Shown here: one piece after another, positions 1-5,579 of the stretch
How positions within the stretch are numbered: the first letter of the stretch is position 1
Layout of the letters: the number at the start of each line of letters is the position of its first letter
Assembly: GCA_014860725.1 (NCBI GenBank)
Contig: JACZJD010000087.1
Span: forward strand, 1-8,143
Reading direction: 5' to 3'
Length of the DNA: 8,143 nt
From: Aquamicrobium sp.
Lineage (GTDB): Bacteria > Pseudomonadota > Alphaproteobacteria > Rhizobiales > Rhizobiaceae
Made by a program: the position numbers and the translations under genes
The notes under the pieces: generated by a model
Told to the model about the DNA's origin: nothing
Database searches by the model: none
Seen by the model: only the letters and a program-made list of their open reading frames with translations

Positions 1-78
1 GAAGACGGAGCCGGGGCGCGCGCCGATCACCTCGGATTGCGTTTCGACGGAAAGCTCTTCCTCATCGACGGCAGCCAT
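1..78 (-). CDS. Unidentified protein, N-terminal 26 codons only (runs off left edge)
   Basis: An open frame starts at an ATG on the minus strand and stays open to the window edge. A strong Shine-Dalgarno match, GGAGGAGGG (minus strand, 93 to 85), lies 6 nt upstream, and this decides the start and is the main reason to call a gene. The visible residues begin MAAVDEEELSVETQSEV and continue IGARPGSVF. They are acidic and polar at the very N-terminus, with no signal peptide or membrane segment and no recognisable domain. The gene lies downstream of, and on the same strand as, the acyl-CoA dehydrogenase, but about 600 bp of non-coding DNA separates them, so it probably has its own promoter. Two palindromes in that stretch are candidate operators for it. 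A transcriptional regulator is one possibility from context, but nothing in 26 residues proves it. Confidence 0.7.
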   Translation of the reverse strand, partial: MAAVDEEELSVETQSEVIGARPGSVF

Positions 79-200
79 GCACGTCCCTCCTCCCCTTCCG
101 GCGGGCCATGCAGGCAGACATCCTTACCCGACCGGCGGCACAGCCCCGGCGAATCCACCCGCCGGACCGCAACAGTCTCCGGCAAGCATATCCGCCAACA

Positions 201-217
201 GGTCCATATTATGGACC
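201..217. promoter_or_regulatory. Perfect palindrome, candidate operator copy 1
   Basis: GGTCCATATTATGGACC has 7-bp arms (GGTCCAT / ATGGACC) around a 3-nt centre. It shares the core TCCAYATTRTGGA with the second palindrome 83 bp away (centre to centre). On the minus strand it contains CATAAT (213 to 208), a 5-of-6 match to a sigma-70 -10 hexamer, so a bound protein would cover a possible promoter of the leftmost gene. I see no good -35 hexamer at the proper spacing, so the promoter itself is weakly supported. Short TCCA-N-TGGA palindromes of this kind suit dimeric regulators such as IclR or GntR families, but the sequence does not identify the protein. Confidence 0.5.
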
Positions 218-282
218 ATTTTCTTCTCCCGTTTCATTTGCTTGCACAGAACAGGCGATTGCACAAGACAAACATCGTAACA

Positions 283-301
283 CGATCCACATTGTGGATC
301 G
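283..301. promoter_or_regulatory. Perfect palindrome, candidate operator copy 2
   Basis: CGATCCACATTGTGGATCG has 9-bp arms around a single central T. This is the longest perfect symmetry in the AT-richer patch. Aligned on the centre with copy 1, the two give GRTCCAYATTRTGGAYC, and the differences between them are symmetric: where one arm changes, the other changes to match. That is the signature of a dimer-binding site rather than chance. The centre-to-centre distance of 83 bp is close to eight helical turns, which would put both sites on the same DNA face and would allow looping or cooperative binding. No regulator gene for these sites is identified in the window. Confidence 0.55.
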
Positions 302-420
302 CAGATATGTCTTGTCCGGTGCGGAGCGCGGCGGGGCCTTCGCCTCGCCGGAGCGCCCTCTTCCCGGAAGGCGGGTGGCTGCGGCGGAGCGCAGGGCGGG
401 ATGCGTTCCGGTCGATCCAT

Positions 421-622
421 CGCCACCGCCGTCATCCCGGCCGACCGAGCGGAGCGAGGGAGAGCCGGGACCTATTGAGAAGCGCGGCCGGGTTATGGGT
501 TCGCGGGGACGTTGCCAGCATGCGCAGCACCCTTGAACCGGGCCGCGCTCGATGATGTTCAGGCCAATGGGTCCCGGCTCGGCGGCCGCTGCGCGGCCTT
601 GGCCGGGATGACGGCGGTGGCG
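421..622. repeat. 202-bp inverted-repeat intergenic element built of two REP-like hairpins
   Basis: The outer 22 bp (421-442 and 601-622) are perfect inverted copies of each other. Moving inward, the symmetry continues in blocks. Positions 462-477 match the complement of 565-580 at 15 of 16, and 481-494 match that of 536-549 at 13 of 14. The gaps between blocks are of nearly equal length on both sides (19 and 20 nt), so the element looks like two inverted copies of one roughly 100-bp unit. Each unit also folds by itself: TCCCGGC/GCCGGGA stems at 435-441/464-470 and at 572-578/602-608, the right one enclosing a nested GGCCGC-TGC-GCGGCC hairpin (584-598). The GTCATCCCGGCC...GCCGGGA style resembles dispersed intergenic palindromes common in Hyphomicrobiales genomes (recalled, not searched). 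No target-site duplication and no transposase are seen. Confidence 0.8.
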
Positions 623-648
623 GCGTCTGACCTGTCTAAACCTATCTC

Positions 649-672
649 GCTCCCGGCGCGTCGCGCGGGAGC
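649..672 (-). terminator. Strong GC hairpin after the acyl-CoA dehydrogenase, possible terminator
   Basis: Perfect 7-bp arms GCTCCCG (649-655) and CGGGAGC (666-672) enclose a GC-rich centre that can pair further (657-659 with 663-665). The hairpin begins 10 nt beyond the minus-strand stop codon, where a terminator would be expected. On the minus strand it is followed by GAGATAGGTTTAGAC, not by a clean U-tract, so it is not a textbook intrinsic terminator. It may act as an RNA 3' end stabiliser or as a weak or assisted terminator. Confidence 0.45.
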
Positions 673-682
673 CGGAGCGGCG

Positions 683-1864
683 TCACAGGTTCATCTGCCG
701 CGCGGCGAGGTCCTTGAGGATTTCGTCGCCGCCGCCGCCGATGGACAGCACCTTGGTCTCGCGGAATACCCGCTCGGAGACGGTGCCGCGCATGTAGCCC
801 ATGCCGCCGAGGATCTGGACCGCACTGTTGGCGACGTTGAACAACGCGTTGGTGGCGGTGATCTTGGTCATCGCGGTGCGCGCGACATGCACGGGAAGCG
901 CATCCGCCTTGGCCATGCGCCGCTCGACCACGTCGTAGAGCTGGGTGCGGGCGGCGTCGATCTGCATGGCCATGTCGACCAGCTTGTGGCGGATGACCTG
1001 GTTCTCGACCAGCGGCCGGCCGAAGGTGCGGCGCTGCCTCGCCCACTCGACGGCTTCGAGAAAGCAGGCTTCGGCCGCGCCCACCGCCTGCGCCGCGATC
1101 ACCAGCCGCTCGTCGTTGAAGTTGAACATCACGGCCTGAAAGCCCTCGTGCTCGCGGCCGAGGAGGTTGGCGGCCGGCACGCGCACGTCGCGGAAGGCCA
1201 GATGCGCGGTGTCGGAGGCGTGCCAGCCCATCTTGTGCAGCTCCGTACGCTCCAGCCCCGGCGCGTCGCCGTCGACGACGAGGAAGGAGATGCCGTGCGC
1301 CCCGCGCGATTCCGGGTCCGTGCGCACGGCCACGGTGAACACGTCCGCCTGCATGCCCGAGGTGATGAAGGTCTTCTCGCCGTTGACGACGTAATGGTCG
1401 CCCTCGCGACGCGCCGTGCTGCGCAGCGCCGCGACGTCGGAGCCGCCGCCCGGCTCGGTCACGGCCAGCGCCGCGATCTTCTCGCCGGCGATGATCGGCT
1501 TGGCATAGACCTCGAGGATCTCGGGGCTGCCGAGCTTCACGATGGGCGGCAGCCCGATCATGTAGGAGCCGAGCGAGGCGCACACGCCGCCGGCACCGGC
1601 GCGCGCGATCTCCTCGCTGGCGACGATCTGCATCAGGAAATCGCCGCCGGAGCCGCCCAGCGCCTCGGGGAAGATCAGCCCCTGAAGGCCAATCGCGGCC
1701 GCCTTGCGGTAGAGCGCGCGCGGCAGCCGGCGCGCCTCCTCCCATTCGGCGATGTGAGGGACGATCTCGCGCGCCACGAAGCTGCGCACCGTCTCGCGCA
1801 ACGCGATGTGCTCCTCGCGCAGCAGGCCGAGGCCGGCGGTGCGTTCGAACAGTCCTTCAGCCAT
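683..1864 (-). CDS. Acyl-CoA dehydrogenase (393 aa), branched-chain type
   Basis: This is an FAD-dependent enzyme that would introduce an alpha-beta double bond into an acyl-CoA and pass electrons to electron-transfer flavoprotein in the cytoplasm. Its full length is normal for the family. The FAD/substrate signature LAVTEPGGGSD lies at residues 133-143, GEKTFITSG at 162-170, RRTFGRPL at 278-285 and QILGGMGY at 350-357. The usual catalytic glutamate of medium-chain enzymes is replaced by glycine in SIGGGGDE (374-381). A glutamate in the NDERL segment (E252) sits where isovaleryl-CoA and long-chain dehydrogenases keep their catalytic base. The start chosen is the ATG before AEGLFERTAG, because GAGGAGGAGA stands just upstream; an in-frame start 38 codons earlier lacks such a site and adds an atypical tail. 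It is divergent from the Atu-type genes. The substrate is unknown; a branched acyl-CoA is likely. Confidence 0.93.
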   Translation of the reverse strand: MAEGLFERTAGLGLLREEHIALRETVRSFVAREIVPHIAEWEEARRLPRALYRKAAAIGLQGLIFPEALGGSGGDFLMQIVASEEIARAGAGGVCASLGSYMIGLPPIVKLGSPEILEVYAKPIIAGEKIAALAVTEPGGGSDVAALRSTARREGDHYVVNGEKTFITSGMQADVFTVAVRTDPESRGAHGISFLVVDGDAPGLERTELHKMGWHASDTAHLAFRDVRVPAANLLGREHEGFQAVMFNFNDERLVIAAQAVGAAEACFLEAVEWARQRRTFGRPLVENQVIRHKLVDMAMQIDAARTQLYDVVERRMAKADALPVHVARTAMTKITATNALFNVANSAVQILGGMGYMRGTVSERVFRETKVLSIGGGGDEILKDLAARQMNL

Positions 1865-2040
1865 CGCGGGTCTCCTCCTCGGTGCGGATGCGGGATCGTC
1901 GTCGCCGACGACCCTACAGAGGACGGCCGCGCCGTTCTTGCGGGAAGTCGCTGGCCCGCCCGTAGCCAGAACACGCAAGCGGCCCGCACCGGCCGTGGCT
2001 AGGATCGCGCAATGAGAAGCATCGCGGAGCGAAACGGGCG
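1865..2040. promoter_or_regulatory. Divergent promoter region between acyl-CoA dehydrogenase and atuA
   Basis: This 176-bp gap must contain the promoters for both directions. On the left is the minus-strand ribosome binding site (1871-1880). At 1898-1912, GTCGTCGCCGACGAC is a perfect palindrome with 7-bp arms and a single central base. It would lie in the leader or promoter of the dehydrogenase and could be an operator or a hairpin. No convincing -35/-10 pair is visible by eye in either direction, and the region is GC-rich throughout. On the right, GGAG at 2026-2029 is a modest ribosome binding site 11 nt ahead of the atuA start. The palindrome sequence is unlike the two at 201-301. Confidence 0.5.
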
Positions 2041-3828
2041 ATGAGCGGCAGGATCATCCGCATCGGCGGAGCATCGGGTTTCTGGGGCGACAGCATGGTC
2101 GCCGCCCCGCAGCTGGTCGAGCACGGCCGGCTCGACTATCTCGTCTTCGACTATCTGGCCGAGACGACGATGGCGATCCTCGCCGGCGCGCGCCGCAAGA
2201 GACCGGAACTCGGCTACGCCACCGATTTCGTCGACATCGCCATGAAATCGGAGCTGCCCGGGATCGTGCGGCAGGGCATCAAGGTCGTCGCCAATGCCGG
2301 CGGCATCAATCCGCAGGGCTGCGCCGACGCGCTTTCCGCGCTCGCCGCCTCGATGGGGCTTTCGCCGCGCATCGCCGTCGTCACCGGCGACGACGTGTCG
2401 GGCGAGATGCCGCGGCTGCGTGCGGCGGGCGTGGCCGACATGTTCACCGGCGAGGCGCTGCCCGAACGCATCCTGAGCGCCAACGCCTATCTGGGCGCGC
2501 TGCCGATCGCGCGGGCGCTGGCCGAGGGGGCGGACATCGTGATTACCGGCCGCTGCGTCGACAGCGCGGTGACGCTCGGCCCGCTGATCCACGAATTCGG
2601 CTGGGCGGCCGACGACCACGACCTCATGGCAGCCGGAAGCCTCGCCGGCCACATCATCGAATGCGGCTGCCAGGCGACCGGCGGCCTGCACACCGACTGG
2701 GAGGCGGTGCCGGACTGGCCGAACATCGGCTATCCGGTCCTCGAATGCGCGGCCGACGGCTCCTTCACCGTCACCAAGCCGGAAGGAACCGGCGGGGCCG
2801 TGCTGCGCGCCGCGGTCGCCGAGCAGATGCTCTACGAGATCGGCGATCCGGCGGCCTATGTGCTGCCGGACGTCGTCTGCGACTTTTCCCACGTCGCGAT
2901 CGAGCAGGAGGGGCCGGACCGGGTGCGCGTCACCGGGGCGCGCGGCTATGCGCCGCCCGCGACCTACAAGGTCTCGGCGACCATGCTCGACGGCTTCCGC
3001 TGCGCCGGCTCGATGGTCATCGTCGGCATCGACGCGGCGGCCAAGGCGCGGCGCACCGGCGAGGCGGTGCTGGCGCGCACCCGCGCCATCCTGAAGCGGC
3101 TCGGCATGCCGGACTATGCGCGGACCGCCATCGAGCTGTTCGGCGCGGAAGGGCTCTACGGCCCGCATGCGCGCACCGGCCAGTCGCGCGAGGTCATGGT
3201 GCGCATCGTCGCCGACCACCCGATGCGCGAGGCGCTGGAGATCTTCGCCCGCGAGATCGCGCCGTCGGGCACGTCGTGGTCGCCCGGCACCACCGGTCCG
3301 GCAGCCGGGCGGCCGTCGCCCTCGCCGCTCATCAAGCCGTTCTCCTTCCTGCTCGACAAGGCCGAGGTGCCGGTCTCGGTCCTGATCGGCGGCCGCGAGA
3401 TCGCGGTCGAGATTCCTTCCGGCGATGCGGCGCGTCCCGGGCGCGCGGCCGTCGCCCCGCCCGCCCCGTACCAGCGCCCGGACGAGGCGCATGTCGAGGT
3501 GCCGCTGATCAGGCTCGCCTTCGCGCGCAGCGGCGACAAGGGCAATCTTGCCAATATCGGCATCGTCGCCCGCCGCCCGGAGCTCCTGCCGCTGATCTGG
3601 GCCGAGGTGACGCCGGAAACGGTCGGGCGCTACTTCGCCCATCTGGCGGGCGGGCCGGTCGAGCGCTTCCACCTGCCGGGCATCGCCGGCATCAACTACG
3701 TCGTCCACGATGCGCTCGCCGGCGGTGGGCCGGCCTCGCCGCGCATGGACCCGCTGGGCAAGGGCATGGGCCAGATGCTGCTCGACCTGCCGGTATCCGT
3801 GCCGCGGTCGCTCGCGGCGACGCTGTAG
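2041..3828 (+). CDS. atuA: AtuA-family acyclic terpene utilization protein (595 aa)
   Basis: This is a member of the AtuA (DUF1446) family. In Pseudomonas, AtuA is needed for growth on citronellol-type acyclic terpenes, but its exact reaction is not firmly established. The N-terminal family domain opens with a glycine-rich RIGGASGFWGDS (residues 7-18) and carries KVVANAGGINP (81-91), DIVITGRCVDSAVTLGP (165-181) and the cysteine-containing IIECGCQATGG (205-215). From about residue 485 a small C-terminal domain typical of full-length members follows, with RSGDKGN ending at 502 and a GINYVVHDAL segment. Both parts are in one chain and the length is normal, so the gene looks intact. The start has a modest GGAG 11 nt upstream and fits the conserved N-terminus. 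It heads the plus-strand gene set; its partners are a biotin-dependent carboxylase and an AtuD-like dehydrogenase. No signal peptide is seen, so it is presumably cytoplasmic. Confidence 0.92.
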   Translation: MSGRIIRIGGASGFWGDSMVAAPQLVEHGRLDYLVFDYLAETTMAILAGARRKRPELGYATDFVDIAMKSELPGIVRQGIKVVANAGGINPQGCADALSALAASMGLSPRIAVVTGDDVSGEMPRLRAAGVADMFTGEALPERILSANAYLGALPIARALAEGADIVITGRCVDSAVTLGPLIHEFGWAADDHDLMAAGSLAGHIIECGCQATGGLHTDWEAVPDWPNIGYPVLECAADGSFTVTKPEGTGGAVLRAAVAEQMLYEIGDPAAYVLPDVVCDFSHVAIEQEGPDRVRVTGARGYAPPATYKVSATMLDGFRCAGSMVIVGIDAAAKARRTGEAVLARTRAILKRLGMPDYARTAIELFGAEGLYGPHARTGQSREVMVRIVADHPMREALEIFAREIAPSGTSWSPGTTGPAAGRPSPSPLIKPFSFLLDKAEVPVSVLIGGREIAVEIPSGDAARPGRAAVAPPAPYQRPDEAHVEVPLIRLAFARSGDKGNLANIGIVARRPELLPLIWAEVTPETVGRYFAHLAGGPVERFHLPGIAGINYVVHDALAGGGPASPRMDPLGKGMGQMLLDLPVSVPRSLAATL

Positions 3829-3938
3829 GCGCCTGCGATGCCAGCGACTGGACGCAAGATCGAACCCGCCCCGCCTCCTAGTTTCGCCGGGCATGACGAG
3901 GCGGGCCGCGCAGGCCCGCGACATCAGGACGAGCGCTC
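3829..3938 (+). promoter_or_regulatory. Intercistronic region with two overlapping hairpins before the carboxyltransferase gene
   Basis: The 110 bp between atuA and the carboxylase gene can fold in two ways that exclude each other. CCCGCCTC (3870-3877) pairs perfectly with GAGGCGGG (3898-3905). Alternatively GCGGGCC (3901-3907) pairs with GGCCCGC (3913-3919) around a 5-nt loop. The second hairpin ends 6 nt before the ribosome binding site AGGA (3926-3929). There is no U-tract, so a classical terminator is unlikely. It may set mRNA stability or the relative level of the downstream enzymes. This is the largest gap in an otherwise tight plus-strand gene set. Confidence 0.4.
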
Positions 3939-5558
3939 ATGGCTGTGATCGAATCCACCGTCTCGACCGGCAGCGACGGCTTCAGGGCCAATCGCGAGGG
4001 CATGCTGGCGCTGATCGGGCGGGTGAACGCGCTCCTGCGCCGCACCGAGGAAAAATCCTCGGCCTCGCGCGAGCGCTTCGAGAAGCGGCAGCAGCTTCTG
4101 CCGCGCGAGCGGCTGGCGCTGCTCCTCGATCCGGGCGCGCCCTTCCTCGAACTCTCCGGCCTCGCCGGCCTCGGCATGGACACGCCTGACCCCGAAAAGA
4201 CGGTGCCGGGCGGCGGCGTCATCGCCGGCATCGGCTTCGTCAGCGGCGTGCGCTGCATGGTGATGGCCTCGGATTCCGGCATCGACGCCGGCGCGCTGCA
4301 GCCGATGGGCCTGCAGAAGATCCTGCGGGCGCAGGAACTCGCGCTCGAGAACAAGCTGCCCTATGTCCAGCTCGTCGAGAGCGCGGGCGCCAACCTGATG
4401 ACCTATCGCGTCGCCGACTTCATCCATGGCGGCACGACGTTCCGAAACCTGGCGCGCATGTCGGCGGCGGGCCTGCCCGTCGTCACCGTCACGCACGGCT
4501 CCTCGACGGCGGGCGGGGCCTACCAGACCGGACTTTCCGACTACATCATCCTGGTGCGCGGCCGCTCGCGCGCCTTCCTCGCCGGCCCGCCGCTGCTCAA
4601 GGCCGCGACCGGCGAGGTGGCGACCGAGGAGGAGCTGGGCGGGGCGGAGATGCATACGGCGATCTCCGGCCTCGGCGACTATCTCGCCGAGGACGACCGC
4701 GACGCGATCCGCATCGCCCGCGAGATCATGGCGAAGATCGGCTGGGACGGGGACATGCCGCCGGAGGGGCGGCATTCGTTCTCCGAGCCGTGCTATGACG
4801 CCGAGGAGCTGCTCGGCATCATGCCGATGGACCACAAGCGCCCCGTGGACATGCGGCAGGTGATCGCGCGCATCGCCGACGGCTCCGACTTCCTCGAATT
4901 CGGCGAGAACTACGGCAGCGCCACGGTCTGCGGCCATTTCGCCATCGAGGGCTGGCCGGTCGGCGTCATCACCAACAACGGCCCGATCGACAGCGCCGGC
5001 GCCTCGAAGGCGACGCACTTCATCCAGGCCTGCTGCCAGTCGAGGACGCCGATCCTCTACCTCAACAACACCACCGGCTTCATGGTCGGCCGCGAGGCCG
5101 AGCAGGGCGGCATCATCAAGCACGGCTCGAAGATGATCCAGGCCGTGACCAACGCCACCGTGCCGCAGATCACGCTCTATTGCGGCGCGTCGTTCGGGGC
5201 CGGTAATTACGGCATGTGCGGGCGCGGCTTTTCCCCGCGCTTCTGCTTCAGCTGGCCCAACGCGAAGACCGCGGTGATGGGCGGCGAGCAGGCGGCCGAG
5301 ACCATGCGCATCGTCACCGAGGCCGGCATGCGCCGCAAGGGCGAGGTCGACCACGCGAAGCTCGACATGATGAAGAGCCGCATCATCGACCACTTCGAAA
5401 GCCAGATGGACGTCTTCACCACCAGCGCGCAGCTGCTGGACGACGGCGTCATCGACCCGCGCGACACGCGCGCCGTGCTGGCGACCGTGCTGGCGATCTG
5501 CCGCGAGGCGGAGCGGCGGCGGCCGCAGCCGATGCAGTTTTCGGTCGCGCGGCCCTGA
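3939..5558 (+). CDS. atuC: Acyl-CoA carboxylase beta subunit (carboxyltransferase), geranyl-CoA carboxylase type
   Basis: This subunit transfers the carboxyl group from carboxybiotin to an enoyl- or acyl-CoA. The 539-aa chain has the two crotonase-like halves of the family. The N-half carries GSSTAGGAY (187-195) and AGPPLLKAATGE (215-226). The C-half carries NNTTGFMVG (376-384), GASFGAGNYGMCGRGFSPRF (416-435) and PNAKTAVMGGEQAA (440-453), and the chain ends with the DDGVIDPRDTR signature (501-511). Methylcrotonyl-CoA carboxylases usually read FGRIFFNQANMSA in the substrate-side segment; here it reads GGTTFRNLARMSA (164-176). That, plus AtuA and AtuD-like neighbours, favours an AtuC-type geranyl-CoA carboxylase over leucine-pathway LiuB. 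The start has AGGA 9 nt upstream. The partner is the biotin carboxylase encoded two genes downstream. Family assignment is firm; the substrate is inferred. Confidence 0.9.
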   Translation: MAVIESTVSTGSDGFRANREGMLALIGRVNALLRRTEEKSSASRERFEKRQQLLPRERLALLLDPGAPFLELSGLAGLGMDTPDPEKTVPGGGVIAGIGFVSGVRCMVMASDSGIDAGALQPMGLQKILRAQELALENKLPYVQLVESAGANLMTYRVADFIHGGTTFRNLARMSAAGLPVVTVTHGSSTAGGAYQTGLSDYIILVRGRSRAFLAGPPLLKAATGEVATEEELGGAEMHTAISGLGDYLAEDDRDAIRIAREIMAKIGWDGDMPPEGRHSFSEPCYDAEELLGIMPMDHKRPVDMRQVIARIADGSDFLEFGENYGSATVCGHFAIEGWPVGVITNNGPIDSAGASKATHFIQACCQSRTPILYLNNTTGFMVGREAEQGGIIKHGSKMIQAVTNATVPQITLYCGASFGAGNYGMCGRGFSPRFCFSWPNAKTAVMGGEQAAETMRIVTEAGMRRKGEVDHAKLDMMKSRIIDHFESQMDVFTTSAQLLDDGVIDPRDTRAVLATVLAICREAERRRPQPMQFSVARP

Positions 5559-5579
5559 CAGGAGGAACGGGGGAACACG

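Larger units (their letters stand above)
79..682. other. Long non-coding intergenic region with palindromes, a repeat element and a hairpin
   Basis: No convincing gene lies here. Open frames across it lack a ribosome binding site and have GC-rich, arginine/proline/serine-heavy low-complexity translations. From left to right it holds the ribosome binding site of the leftmost gene, an AT-richer patch (about 200-300) with two related perfect palindromes, a GC-rich stretch (about 310-420) in which I see nothing specific, the inverted-repeat element, and a hairpin directly after the acyl-CoA dehydrogenase stop codon. The contrast in base composition at 200-300 against very GC-rich surroundings is what one expects of a promoter/operator zone for the gene to the left. 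Confidence 0.75.

Noticed and set aside
124..219. 31-codon minus-strand frame (MVHNMDLLADMLAG...) as a leader peptide of the leftmost gene
   Set aside because: GGAGAAG stands before its ATG, so it is not impossible. However, the first codons are simply the palindrome at 201-217, there is no run of regulatory codons, and no attenuator-like structure follows. The operator reading is simpler.
37..555. 172-codon plus-strand frame across the left intergenic region
   Set aside because: It overlaps the antisense of a gene with a good ribosome binding site, crosses both palindromes and half of the repeat element, and has an Arg/Ser/Pro-rich translation without a domain.
421..622. Insertion sequence remnant or CRISPR-like array
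   Set aside because: There is no transposase fragment, no target-site duplication and no regularly spaced direct repeats. The structure is an inverted pair of REP-like hairpins.
1865..1978. Extended start of the minus-strand acyl-CoA dehydrogenase adding 38 residues
   Set aside because: The extra residues do not resemble the family N-terminus, and the strong GAGGAGGAGA site directly precedes the shorter start.
512..2002. 496-codon plus-strand open frame covering the minus-strand acyl-CoA dehydrogenase
   Set aside because: It is antisense to a gene with all family motifs and runs through the repeat element; its composition is artefactual.
1999..3924. 641-codon open frame on the minus strand opposite atuA
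   Set aside because: It is a shadow of atuA in GC-rich DNA, with a low-complexity RGD/AH-rich translation, no ribosome binding site and no recognised domain.
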